Origin: Amyloporia xantha
Taxonomy: Eukaryota > Basidiomycota > Agaricomycetes > Polyporales > Adustoporiaceae
Length of the DNA stretch: 64,000 bases
Direction of reading: 5' to 3'
Assembly: GCA_036971615.1 (NCBI GenBank)
Contig: JAYKKR010000052.1
Coordinates: 99,175-163,174, forward strand
A program made the translations under genes and the position numbers. How positions within the stretch are numbered: the first letter of the stretch is position 1; every line of letters begins with the position of its first letter. The notes under the pieces are model-generated. The model did not search any database. It worked only from the letters and a program-made list of their open reading frames with translations, and was not told the origin of the DNA. Below, piece by piece: positions 31,513 through 43,103 of this stretch.

Positions 31513-33172
31513 ATAATAGAATATAGCAGTATATTCACAAATATATACACACTAAAGATAATCCAATACTAGTAGCCATAATAATTACGTCCAATGTGAT
31601 AGCTCAAGACAGAAATCTCCACATCACCAAACTAATGTTATTATTCAGTATACAGTAATATAAAACACAAAGCTGAAAGACGTACACAAGATCAATGAAG
31701 ATATTTTGTTGTGTGGCCAAAATATACGAGAATCTAATAGAAGAATTCAGGTAATGTCCAATTAGTTGAAGGAGCAAGACAAGGTACTTACATAAGTAGT
31801 ATTTTCACAGTAAACTGAAGCCGAATAGCATGGGCAATAACACTCTAAGAATCAACAAAGCGATCAACAAAGGAATTGAGATAGAAGTGAACAACTTACC
31901 TGACATCGTCACAATCAGAATCAGTTTTGATCATGTTGCACAAGTCTGTAGATACAATAATTTAGAACAGCTAAGAAATGAGAAGCAAATGAATGACTTA
32001 CATGTTAGGAGTCTCATCAAAATTCAAAATTATAGATGACGACTCACCATCCTTTACAAGTCTTACAAAAGCATGAACTCATGCATAAAGCATGTCATAT
32101 CTATTGAATGCAATGGAGATGTCAGCCTGAAAGGGAATTATGGACATACTTACATCAGGAAAAGTCTCCCTTACTTATTAGAGCTCATTGAATACTTACC
32201 ATTCTTATCCAACTTATATGTCTCTTATTCTACTCATCTGATTCTTATTGACTGCTAATCTATCTCACACATCTCTAATTCCACTCATCAGATTCTTACT
32301 GAATGCTCATCTATCTTATATTTCTCTAATCCTACTCATCAGATTCTTATTGAGTGCTAATTTGTCTCAAGATGCTAATCAAACTCTCAGAAAGTTGTTA
32401 TGAGATCTTCCAATTGCTCACTTACTTCAGCTGTGTTGTGCTAGTAACTAGTATGGACTAGATATGTAGAATGAGCACCATAATAAACAAGCCTTTATAT
32501 TCATAGACTTATATTGTACTCCTTGAACAAGGTCACAAAGATACACCTTAAGAAATTATTCTTTTTTTGTCTCAATCTGAGAAAGAAAATACTGCAACAA
32601 GTACTTGCATTTGATAGAGAGCCTTCTGTTTATCCAGAAAAATGAAGTGGAGATATAATTGCATCAAAGGTCTGTGGAGGAGTATAGCAGCAGCCAAGCA
32701 ACAAAAAGGAGAATAGAAAGAAGATATGGACTTACCTGTGCCCACAATTCCTAACGACCCATATGCTCTGCCAGCACATCATCATACTTGAGGCAGTACC
32801 AGACAGAGAGACGGCCACAGACTAGAAGTTACCAGATATAGCCCAGAGATGAGAAGAACAATGAATGAGTAAACAGAAACCAAGCAGGGAAGTGAAGTGA
32901 CATGGAAGAAGACGAAGCAGGGTGGGTGTTGAGGAAGAAGAGAATGAACGACCATGAGTGCCTAATTTGGGTGTCAGTTTGTCGCGTCAAACTGACACCT
33001 GTTTTGAAACCCCATATTAGGGTCAGCAGGGACTTAGATGCATTTGCACTTCTCCTCAGCCATTCCTTCTTGCTGCTACCTTTCTGTATGTATGCTATCT
33101 GCTGTCTTGGCTCTCACAAACTGTTGACTAGGGACTGGAGCTCACTATCTATGGCTTCTGGGCATCTTTATT
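31513..33172. other. AT-rich stretch with a short tandem repeat and a palindrome
   Basis: No gene recognised. Three 51-bp tandem units (CTCATCTGATTCTTATTGA type, anchors at 32,241, 32,292 and 32,343) lie at about 32,225-32,375. A palindrome GGTGTCAGTTTG / CAAACTGACACC with loop TCGCGT sits near 32,968-32,998. The stretch separates the inner right repeat from the Harbinger element. Confidence 0.55.
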
Positions 33173-33534
33173 AGACACTTTTCGCAACGGCCTTAGCGCC
33201 CAAGATTGATGGAAGATCAGCCGCCCCACTCTAGCCACTAGGTATGTGGCCGATTTCGCCGAGGAATACTCAGACTCCACGCAAGTGGCGACTACTACCA
33301 TTTTTGTGCCCACCCAACGCTTGCAACTTGAGCCCGACCATCTCGACCAACGCGAGCTCAGTCATACGGCTATAGGTCTATGTGGTGTGACGAAGACATC
33401 ACACGTCACGACGCGACGCGACGCGGTTTGTTGAATGCAAATCAACAAAGTGGAGCCCAACCAGAGACTCTATAAAGCCTTCTCGCTGTCTTTTTCGCAC
33501 TGCCAGAGAAGTATCTTTCCCGACTCTGTTCACA

Positions 33535-34920
33535 TGGCTTTCCAGTTTCGAGACTTGAATTGTTCTTCTCCTAACTCTCACGGCACAGATGAGAGTTATC
33601 GCAAGGCTGGTGCTTACGGCCCTGCTCCTAGGAGCACGTACGGCTCCAATCAACATGGCCACTGCCCTTTGGCCAACAACACGGGTGTGCCATCAACGTA
33701 TCTTTCCATAGCCTGCCACTAATGGTTTGTCAGTGTCCTATTGGCACATACCGTCTTATTCTTATGCTTCCCCAATGGCTGCGCGGTCTCCTCCTGGTCC
33801 GTCACTTGCATTTGCTCGTGCTAGCCTGAGCACGTCTACCACCTCTCTCATTCCTGTCTCCAATTCTCCCCATGTCTTGGGTCTTGTCACGGAGAACTCT
33901 TCTGCTCAACAAGTCAACAAAGGTTATGTGTCTGATGGCACAAATACCATGGATGACGAGAGTGGCAGTGACATCACAAGCAATGGAGAACTTGAAGATG
34001 AGGACCAGGAAGTCAGAAGTACAGTAGGTTCTGGATCTAATGGTGATGTTCCGAATGTGCGTGTCCCACGGAAGCATGGCGGTGGGCATGATTAAACCAG
34101 CCGTGAGCTGTGCGAGCTTGCAGCTGCTTGTGCAGACATCAACCCGTGGGCGGCCAGGCGTGGGGACGTAGCAAAGACATGGAAGCGTGTCAAGGACTCG
34201 CTTGTTGCTGCGCATGTTTGCGAACAGCGGTCCATTGATTCTATACGTAAGAAGATGGATCAGCTAATCGAATATCATAAGGTTTGGTCCTATGTCATTC
34301 ATAACATCCATCGACTCACCAATCAGTCTTGACCATAGCATCCTACCTCCTCTGTCGGTGAGAGCATTGCCGAGATACTATCTGAGACAGACAAGATTGT
34401 GGTCGGAGCTTTACTCGACCGTGCATCAGGCCATCAGATGATGGCAGCTCAGCAGTCGGATGATCAGAAAGCAAAGGCTCAAGCAGTGAGTGTAAATTTA
34501 CATACCCTGTGCTTGTATCTTACGTGAAGTACTACCTAGAAAGCAGAGATGGACAAAGCTGCTGGTGAAGCCATCCGTCAGGCGTCAATGCAGGTCTCCC
34601 GCCGGCGTTTGCACAACAACGGCGATGGCAATGGCAATGACGACGACAATGATAGCAAGAAGGAGAACCGGCCTCCGAAGCCATACAAACGCCACCGTAT
34701 GACCCATGACTCGTCGATGTCATTGTCAAGTGGTTCCAGTAGTGACCAGATGGACAAGTTCTTGCAAGGTTATGTTGAGGAGCAGTGCAAGCAGAATGCT
34801 GATCTACTTTCAACCATGAAGGAGTCCACTCGTGCACAGACGGAAGCTATAACGGCGATGACGGTGATGTATAACCAGGTTGCGGGGAAGCTGGTTGATG
34901 TCCTTACAAAATTGAACTGA
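33535..34920 (+). pseudogene. Myb/SANT-like DNA-binding protein of the Harbinger element, interrupted
   Basis: Harbinger elements use this second protein to bring the transposase to the ends. Recognisable parts are a Ser/Pro-rich N-terminus, then the SANT-like stretch RELCELAAACADINPWAARR and KTWKRVKDSLVAAHV. An acidic/basic linker (DDDNDSKKENRPPKPYKR) and a Gln/Glu coiled C-terminal helix (VEEQCKQNADLLSTMKESTR) follow, with TGA at 34,918-34,920. An in-frame TAA at 34,093-34,095 falls exactly at the start of the SANT helix, where homologous proteins have an aromatic residue. Introns lie near 34,279-34,340 and 34,484-34,543; the first intron (about 33,672-33,735) does not close in phase. I judge it broken. 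Confidence 0.65.
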
Positions 34921-35063
34921 TCTTGGAACCGCATTCATTATATGCTTTTCTATGCTTTTCTATGATTACTATGCAGACATAAGCTATGGAATATATCTTA
35001 TGAATTATGCTCTAGTTGTCTACATTGCTGGAGCTACTCACCTGAAAATAAGGCCCACCGAGA

Positions 35064-36311
35064 TTAAGCATGGGGAGAAAAGTACTCCTGCATACTGGGT
35101 GGCTGGCAGTCAAAAAATTGTGCGAGTTGGTTCGGCTCACAACAATTATGTGCATTGGTGAATAATACACCAACGCGGTAGTAACGCCCGATGGGTGAAG
35201 CCCAAATCCTATGCCTCCAGAAGTGATTCAGATAAGGCCACTTGTTGACGACATTTCCGAATCCATGTTCAACCTCGATTCGAAGGGCAGCCATCTGCGC
35301 ATTCCACTCCTCCTCCTCTGCTGTACATCTCCCTGCACCTGCAAATGGGCTCAACAGTGTTCGGGTGACACCATATGCAGGATCGCCAAACAATTGGAAA
35401 TAACGGCGGCTCTCCCTTCCATTATCATCCTGTTCTGTCACGAACATGTGTTCTTCGCATTTGCGGAGTAGACCCGTTTCGTTCAACAGGAAACAATCAT
35501 AATTACGACCAGGGAATAGCTGCGAGAGGTGTGCAATTGTCCCATTTGGGATTGAGACCGCTTGATACTTGAGTGCGTGTTCTTTCTTGTGGCCGTTGTA
35601 CGCAGCACGCTGGTACCTTCCTGGACGACAGATGCAACGGATGGTACAGTCAATGAATCCCCATATGGAATCCAAGGGAGCACTGCGGGCGTGAATTGCG
35701 TCGGCGTAAACTTGGAGCTTGTTGGTATGTAGAAGGCCCTCGACATCAAAGTCAAGCAGATGACCCCACTTGTCATCTATAAATTCCACTATCTCATTCA
35801 CAACAGCGGAGATAGTGGCTGAACAGCGATTGTATTGTAAACACAACTGATATATCTCATGCCCAGTCCGGAAACGAGCCAGTGTAAGGCATAGAGCTTC
35901 TATGGCGGTGAAGCGATCATGCCGGGACGTGATGAATGGATCAGGAACACCAAGAACAGTACGGAGTTCAAGCAAATCCTTGGATGTAAAACTAGGTTCA
36001 CTTTGAGTGATCTGAGTCTCCCTGACTTGCCGTTACTGGATTACTCACCGAAACCGCCACCGGCACTCCCGATCTGTTAGACCCAGCAACCATTCCTCCG
36101 TAATTCTCTGACCACCCTGCTCCGGTCTCGCCTCCATTTCACTTGCTTTTCGCTTCCGTTTCTTGGTGCGAGCGCATTGTACAGAGGTCACTGTCGTGCC
36201 AGTTCTGGATTGGTGGAAGGTGGCTGCCGCAATTCCAGAAGTATGGTCTTGGAAGTGCAGTGGGGGAATGAGTATCAGGGCTAGGCCCCCTAGTAGCTGT
36301 TTCAGGTTCAT
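35064..36311 (-). CDS. Harbinger DDE transposase
   Basis: Two exons (36,311-36,049 and 36,000-35,064, 48-bp GT-AG intron) give 399 aa in frame. The protein is a DDE_Tnp_4 nuclease that cuts and pastes the element. The catalytic acids are visible: FIDCTIRCICRP (first Asp), FGDPAYG (second Asp) and EVEHGFGNV (Glu), in the usual order and spacing. Upstream is the helical region RFTAIEALCLTLARFRTG seen across the family. An earlier basic stretch (KKRKRKAS) may be a nuclear signal. No stop or frameshift was seen, so the transposase may be functional although its Myb partner is not. Confidence 0.9.
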
Positions 36312-36493
36312 ACGACGATATGCGTACAGGGACTCAAGAAGATGGTGTAGCACAGATCAGACGCCGCGATCTCAGTCCTCGTCGATGTCTGCACATTCGA
36401 GCGGAGTTTGAAAGTGGGGCAGGAGCTCCTTGTCGATCAACCGCCCCACTTGAGCTGCGAGTTGAGCTTCCAAAAGGGTTGCGAAAAGTGTCT

Positions 36494-37511
36494 ATTCACT
36501 GGAACTTGAGTGATCACAGATGGTTGCTGTCACGAGTTGACATCGAGCGTTTCTTCCTTTCTATATACGGACGATTTTCTCCTTTTACTCATCATTATTT
36601 TCCCCTCTTATTCGAACGGCCATTCTACTATACACGAACACAGCGAGCTCCCTGTTCATAGACTTAGACGTGTCGACCATTACAGGTCACATGTCCCTTT
36701 CCCATGGACTCCGTCCCGCCTTCCCTTTATGGATGTTTACTTAAGCATGGTGCCGGCCGACCTCGGGCCCCGCCGGGCTCCACTCACGACATCACTTATG
36801 ACTCATAGCCTGCTTACTCAGGCTGCGCACAGACCACCTGCGCACGGACCATGTAGATAGCCTGCCCTGAACTCTTGCAGTATATAAGATAGCACGCCTC
36901 TGCCTGGGGACTTCAGTTTCGACCTCTTGTCCCTAGGTAAGCCAAGCCCCGCTTGTACTTACTTCCTCGTGCTTACGTTCTATTTAACTTGTCCCTAGCC
37001 TCTGATTCGAGCTTTGCTCATCGTCGCTTCGATAAGATCAGAGTCGAACGCCCTCAGCCCTTGTTAGGTTTGTCTGTCCTCTGTCGCTCGACTCATAGTT
37101 GTGACAGTTGCACTGTCTCTGCTCTGCACTATCTGGGAATTTCTGTGAGTATTCCTTCTCTATTTCTTATTCCCTTTCCTTTGGGAATAGTACCAGGACT
37201 GTCTAAGCTTGCTGGGTGGAGTTTGGAAGGAGATTTGGAGGGGTTGGAGGGTTGGACATGGAATGGGCGCTTTTTTGAGGTTTTGATCAGAGGATAACTG
37301 GGGATCCATTATGAGTTATCCTTTCGCTTTTATACCATTCTATTTGCATTGTCAAGCCCTTCCAGACGAGCCCTTGCTCATCCAAATCTGTCCATTCCTT
37401 CGTCTTCTATTGCTGTTTTTCATCAAAACCTTTGTCTTGTCCATATCTCAGGAACCCATGGACAGTTTTCTTTGATTTTTGAATAGAATGAAAGCCCTAA
37501 TCACAGGCTTT
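36494..37511. other. Unique sequence between Harbinger and the outer repeat
   Basis: No gene recognised. A TATA-like GCAGTATATAAGATAGC at about 36,877-36,893, in a CT-rich context running to about 37,100, recalls a solo LTR. No matching ends or target duplication could be shown, so it is left unassigned. Confidence 0.4.
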
Positions 37512-38351
37512 CAGACGATATATACGTTGTTGGGTCCGCATCCAGCAGTTTCCATTCTATGGTCACATTTTGAATGACATCCTCCTCATTCTCCCATTCT
37601 TCATATGTATCCTTCTCTATCTATTCCTGCACTGATCTACCACATTATCCAACTATCTAATACTCCTTTACTCACTAATCTATCCAGTTTCAGTCTATTT
37701 CCGTGACCAGAGTCAAGATTCTCAATTCTGAGATGTGTCTTCTCCTGTTTTATCTCTGACCCTCTGATCTCTGACTTTTGACTGTTAGCTGTCAGTGGAA
37801 AGAGGAGCTAGTGGATAGATGGAGTAGAAATGAGATAAGGAGAGGGGAATGACTGAAGCAGCACAGTAATCAGTATACACATCATGTTTTCACTTCTCCA
37901 TCTACTTTCTGCTTATCTACACTCTTTTCATACCATTCAATGTCTATATCATTCTTTTTTCTCTCTCTACTAGATCCCTGCTATCCAACAGCTCTGTGTT
38001 TGTTCTGTGTGAGTGTGCATTTCTCATAATCAATGTCTCCATTATCATTTGTATGACAGATCCCCTTCACATACTATATTTAAGTAAATCATCTTAATAA
38101 AGCATAGAAAGTGAAGAGAATGAAAGTAAATAGTAGAACAACATAGCTGTTGTATATTATTCAGAAATAATGTGTTGTAGATTTATAAATATGCTTGAGT
38201 TGCTCAAAGAAACAGAAGCTAGCCTAGGATGCTCTGAGAAATTTGAATTATCTCAGAGCAACTCAGAGCAACTCAGGTTAACCTCAAATGCTCTGAGATA
38301 GTCTGAGTTACTCTGGGAAACCTCATATATCTCAGAGCAGCCTAGGTTACC
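37512..38351. repeat. Outer long inverted repeat, right
   Basis: Reverse complement of 4,456-5,041 plus about 250 bases (37,950-38,200) missing on the left. It ends with a CTCAGAGCAACTCAGAGCAAC array and the terminus CAGCCTAGGTTACCCC at 38,351. Sequence beyond this point is single-copy, so 38,351 is a good candidate for the outer edge of the mobile region. Confidence 0.8.
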
Positions 38352-39766
38352 CCCAAGAGGCGTGCACGATAAGAATTCAGAACATCGACTATGGTAGGAC
38401 CCCAAACACTTGAAAAGGCTCACGTGCCAAATTGACGGCCTTTAGGTGCTGTCCGATACGGTACGTAATGTGCGTGCAGTATCATAATTGCAGAAGTCAC
38501 GTGTGTGTGTGTATATTGCGATTACATTGAAATCTTTTCGTCATAGATGGTATTTCGTTGGCACCGCTTCCATGTGTTGGTAGTAGTATATGCTATACAG
38601 TAGTTACATATAGCAATTTTATCTGAACCATTCGAAGGAGAGGAAGTTGAGATATCGAAAAATTTGCACAAGTAACGAAAAATTTGCAGGGACCCCAGAT
38701 GCACAGTCAGATCGTATTGTATCGTATCCAGTCAACGTCTCGAATTTTTTTTCTGCCCACCTCTTGGTTACCCCAGAGAAAAAGAGTTTTTCTTGATGTA
38801 TTATCGCAACAAAATGTGTACAGATCACCACTGAAGAAATCACCTCTGCAAGTTGGAGTGTGTAGATTTGATGCAGTCACAAAATGTACCTAACGTAAAG
38901 GCCCTACGGGACAGCATGAGGCATCAGCCACAAGTGCAAAATGTTCAGCCACAGACACATCTGGCATTGCATTAGGCCTGTCACGCTCACCAATTTGCAG
39001 TGAATTCAGAGCGAGGCTGTCCCAGATTTGTCTAATTAAAAATTAAATCACCACTGCATGGCCAAATTGTTAATGGTTAGATGCACAGCTCAATGCCTGC
39101 AACTATGGGATGTACCAGAAGCTGGAGCGAAGCAAGGATCCTCCAGAAGACCCACCTCAAGCAGATGTCATGGAAAGGTTTGCATATATTGAAACAATGA
39201 TCACCGAAATTCCGGCATGTGCTGTGAGGCACACAGTGACATCTTTCTCAAAGTTCTGGTTGCTGGAATTTTGACATTTCAGTGCAGCTTATAGGGCTAG
39301 GGTATGCCCATGGGTTATCAAATAGTATTTCTATGTCCTACCTTGCCATCAACAGACAAAATGCACCGCAAAGTGCACAGCGAGATAAAAAGCACGCAGT
39401 GAATTGAAGTGCACGGTAAATGGGAAGCACGGAGTGCATTTATTTAAAGTGAAATCAGACAGGTATGAGGAGGCGAAGACGGTCGAGGTCAGAGAGAAAG
39501 CGCGGTGACCGCCCGCCCGACGGAGGTCGTGAATCGTGTCGGAGAGGGCGAGTGGGAGGCCATGCCAGCGAGGCTGGCGCTCAAAGGCTAAGCGCTCGCG
39601 TCGGTCACGCGAATCCGCAGTCTACTGCCCGATTGAGCTGGTAGCTGTATAGTACCACACGAGCCACTCGGTAACTCCCGGTATGCCGGTGGGAAGGAGA
39701 CGGTCTGCCACCCATCGCGTGCAAGCATTCAAGCCTCCTTCACCGGTCTCCTTCCTCCAGCTCATA
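38352..39766. other. Intergenic region between the element and the first host gene
   Basis: No gene recognised; ORFs are short and without domains. A GC-rich block (39,470-39,600) just before the ribosomal protein gene is likely its promoter. Confidence 0.5.
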
Positions 39767-40478
39767 ATGGTCAGCTCTCTGTCTGGAAGTGTATTCTCCC
39801 TGTGTCTCACTCTTACTTTGTTGTTGTAGGGTCGTGTTCGCACCAAAACGACGAAGAGGGCCTCGCGTGTGCTCATCGAGAAATAGTAAGTTCTTTGGGC
39901 TTAGATCGCACCTCCATATGTCGGCACCTGCTGCATGTCCGATTGGCCATGGCACGAGAAGATTACTAACGTTTTCCTGCAGCTACCCCCGACTCACCCT
40001 TGACTTTCACACGAACAAGCGCATTATCGATGAAGTTGTATGTACATTTGTGAGAGTCCATCATTGCTTAAGTGCGACCTTACATTTCGCAGGCTGTCGT
40101 ACCCTCAAAACGCCTGCGCAACAAGATTGCTGGCTTTACCACTCACCTGATGAAACGAATCCAGCGAGGTCCTGTACGCGGCATCTCTTTCAAACTGCAG
40201 GAGGAAGAGCGCGAGAGGAAGGATAACTATGTGCCTGAGGTATCTGCCCTCGACACAAGTGTCAACGGGTTGGAAGTGGACCAAGATACCAAGGTACACT
40301 CAACTAGAACCTCCATTACTGCTTACGCCCACATATACTCATATTTATTTCACAGGATCTCCTTCACACTCTGAACTTCGACTCGGTGTCTGTGACTGTA
40401 GTTGCACCTGTTCTTGCTCAACCGGACCGCGGTCCTCGACGGGAGCGTCGCAACGTGCCTGGTGCGGCGCGCTCATGA
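39767..40478 (+). CDS. RPS17: 40S ribosomal protein S17 (eS17)
   Basis: Five exons (39,767-39,769, 39,830-39,885, 39,983-40,037, 40,093-40,293, 40,356-40,478) give 145 aa, close to the usual 135-147. This is a structural protein of the small ribosomal subunit in the cytoplasm. Family signatures are visible from the start: [20 protein letters not shown], then the helical [33 protein letters not shown] and [20 protein letters not shown], and the C-terminal DRGPRRERR. Exon 1 codes only the initiator Met, joined to a 60-bp intron; such first introns are common in fungal ribosomal protein genes and often affect expression. All junctions are GT-AG and in frame. Confidence 0.96.
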
Positions 40479-40915
40479 AGCTTCGGGAGGAGTATGCTTT
40501 TATGTGTGCACATGTGTAGATCAGATGATGAATCTCCTCTACAAATCCTTTTAGCTGCTGTCGCATATATTGCATATGCCTTGTACTTATGTTGCCTATA
40601 TGAGCGTGGCGTGTTCGCATCAATCCGCGTTCCCTGTGTCTGCAATGTAGATTTTGCCGTAGAGCCCCATGATTTTGCAGAGTCAGGATGTTATACAGAC
40701 ACCAATGAAACTAGTGATACTTAAGCTTGTTTGAACTTGCGAGTAATTGGGTGTCGGGACTTAATAACTGGTGACGTGGCTGACTATACAAACTGTGGCT
40801 TTGCTGTGAGTTGTCCACAACACACCACCTCAAGAACGCAGTGTGGCAGACCGGAAGAGTGGTGACTGACAAGTCGTCGTCCTGGTAGTCGTCTTCCTTC
40901 ACCCGACATCGTGTG
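40479..40915. other. 3' region of RPS17 and promoter of the next gene
   Basis: No additional gene seen; short ORFs only. Confidence 0.5.
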
Positions 40916-42187
40916 ATGCCCCCCGCTGCCAACGACGCTTTCACTCTGGGTCTGACGCACGATCCAAGTCGGCTTGGATTACATTCTTCCTCTCCCAAAC
41001 TACCCTTCGCGACAAATACGAAGTCATCTCCTCATCGCACAATCACGAACCGGAGACAGCCATCCGAAGGACGTTACATGTCCTCACGAGGTTCCCCGGA
41101 TACCCAACTTGAATCGCATGTAAGGAGCGTGGGTTCGCCCATTCCTCAGTCTCCGTCAACGAATGGTCGGAGGGACACACATGCCCAGAAAGTGCCTATC
41201 GACTGGGAGATTCCTCGGAAAACCTTGCATTCCTCGATAGGTGCGTAATTCTATTTTCTGAGTTCATCAGCGGAAAGGCATGTCAATAACATGAGCACTG
41301 TAGGCTTCCTGACTCTCTGGCTCTACACATCACACGGCTCCCCTCGTAATGTTGTCGTTGTGCTTAGTGCTGGCCTTGCCTTCATAGCTCCTCTCGACGT
41401 TTTACGGCTTCGTTCGGCCAAATTTGAACGAGTGTTCGAGCGCTATGTTGGGTTTTTAATGCGAGAAAGCGAGAAGGTGCGGCAATTGTATTCTCTGGAC
41501 AATATTATGTGGTCTGAACTCCCTGGCAGAAAAACACCAACGGTGTTATTTGGTATCTGCTTGGTGTTATCTTCGTTCTTTCGGTATACCCCCTTGATAT
41601 TGCTGTGGTGTCCATCATGATGTGAGTGGTCCTCTCGTTCTAGTCAAACTCAGTTCTTGCTGTCCACACTCTACGTGCTGAGACCGTGCAATGGCGTGGC
41701 TAATTCACTTGTTCTCTGAAGTCTCTCGTGGGCGGACACAGCTGCTTCCACAATAGGACGACTTTTCGGCTCGCGCACGCCGTCACTTCCCCATCGCATG
41801 CCTATTTTCAACATTCCTCTCGCACCGAGAAAGTCTGTTGCTGGCTTCATTGCTGCTTCTGTGACTGGTGCATGCATAGCAGTTGGATTCTGGGGATGGG
41901 TTGTGCCTATGTGTGGCGCGCCAAGTACTTGGCATTGGTTTGGATCTGGTGGAGCGATAGATGCTGCTGGGGGCTGGGTTGGTCTGAGTGTGCTAGGGGC
42001 CGTTACTGGAGTAGTGTCAGGAGTTGCGGAAGCCCTTGGTAAGTGCGCTGTGATTTACAAGATCCTAGTATTCATGACGTTGCTACCACCAGATCTGGGC
42101 TCTCTTGACGACAACCTTACTCTTCCCATAATCTCTGGTGGTTGTTTATGGGGCTTCTTCAAGATAGTAGAGCTGCTTGCTACATGA
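40916..42187 (+). CDS. DGK1: CTP-dependent diacylglycerol kinase, Dgk1 type
   Basis: Five exons (40,916-41,240, 41,304-41,476, 41,530-41,621, 41,722-42,038, 42,093-42,187) give 333 aa. The family turns diacylglycerol into phosphatidate using CTP at the ER/nuclear envelope. After a disordered Ser/Pro-rich N-terminus of about 100 aa comes WEIPRKTLHSSIGFLTLWLY, the conserved start of the enzyme. Membrane segments follow (NVVVVLSAGLAFIAPLDVLR, GVIWYLLGVIFVLSVYP, IAVVSIMILSWADTAAS), with the WADTAAS...GR signature, the RKSVAGFIAA segment, and two more membrane helices. Dolichol kinase is the nearest relative, but size and N-terminal tail favour Dgk1. In yeast it opposes Pah1 and its activators Nem1-Spo7; a Spo7-like gene lies 8 kb downstream. 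Confidence 0.85.
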
Positions 42188-42486
42188 CTTTCAACACGAA
42201 CGGTAGACACGATCATCTACGATACAACTAGCCTAACTGTCATGTCCCATCCCATATCATTATGACGACCATGTGAACTGGATTTAATCTCGCAGAGCTC
42301 ACAGTATGACTATCGATGTCCAACTCGGGATATTACAGCGGCCTTGAGAAGATCGCCTTGCAGAATAGCGGCATTACAGTATAATGGTATATCATATTGC
42401 TACAGAAGGAGGAAAAGCCACTGTTACAAGCATACGTAGCCGAGTTCCGAAGCGAAAAACAACTGACAAACGTCCAATACAAACAC

Positions 42487-43103
42487 TCACGGTGCCGTAG
42501 GTGCAGCACTCTCTTGTTCCATCTGCTGCTGCTCTTCAGGATCTAGCCAGCTCTCTTCTACAGTCGCCCTGACCCGACGGACATATTCCTTCATGTTCTC
42601 CCGGTAGAGCTGAGCAGCTTCTGCATTCGCAGGGCTATTCGGATTGGGATCGTGAAGTAAACTTTGGATAGACGTGAGGATCGCAGCGACATCGTACGTC
42701 GGTGACCAACGGTTCTGCAGTATATCCAAGCAGAGCTCTCCATTTGCATAGACGTTGGGATGAAACATGCGTGATAGGAACTTGACGGTAGGCGGTTTGT
42801 TGGGATACGACTCATCGAATGTGAGAAGTAGCTTGAAGGTCCCATCTTCGAATGGCGTGTCGGCTGATCATATCACTGGAAATCAGAAGGCTTGATATGG
42901 CCACTTGTTAAAACAAACATACCTGGACCAAATATGACAGCATTCCATAGCATTATATTATCTGGGCATGGACTGCCTGAGATCCCGCCGGGTGGGTCTG
43001 TGGAGAGACGCTTGAAGTCGCGAATGAGTCTACGACGACAGTTTGTAGACTGAATGAATCACAATTAGAAGTATACTGAGAAATGTATTAAAGTACAAAC
43101 CAT
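42487..43103 (-). CDS. RAD6: Ubiquitin-conjugating enzyme E2, Rad6/Ubc2
   Basis: Three exons on the minus strand (43,103-43,101, 43,049-42,923, 42,863-42,487) give 168 aa, typical of fungal Rad6. It transfers ubiquitin to histone H2B and PCNA, and in the N-end rule pathway. Visible are [20 protein letters not shown], the [10 protein letters not shown] loop, then [20 protein letters not shown] with the active-site Cys in LCLDIL. The helix [20 protein letters not shown] and the acidic tail ([11 protein letters not shown]) of the Rad6 subgroup close it. Exon 1 encodes only Met, as in the nearby ribosomal protein gene. Introns are about 50-60 bp GT-AG. It is convergent with the Dgk1 gene (300 bp gap). 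Confidence 0.95.

Larger units (their letters stand above)
33173..36493. mobile_element. PIF/Harbinger DNA transposon
   Basis: A 3,321-bp element with 16-bp perfect terminal inverted repeats AGACACTTTTCGCAAC (33,173-33,188 and complement at 36,478-36,493). It is flanked by the 3-bp direct repeat ATT (33,170-33,172 and 36,494-36,496), the target size typical of the superfamily. It carries the usual two genes in convergent order: a Myb/SANT-like DNA-binding protein (plus) and a DDE transposase (minus). It lies between the right inner and outer inverted repeats. Confidence 0.9.

Noticed and set aside
36670..37105. Possible solo LTR with a TATA box
   Set aside because: No matching TG...CA ends, no target duplication and no second copy in the window.
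1..38351. Starship, KDZ or retrotransposon identity for the large element
   Set aside because: No tyrosine recombinase, KDZ transposase motifs, reverse transcriptase or integrase was found in any frame inside it.
4440..38360. Telomere or subtelomere at the element ends
   Set aside because: There are no TTAGGG arrays, and both sides of the right end continue into normal gene-dense DNA.
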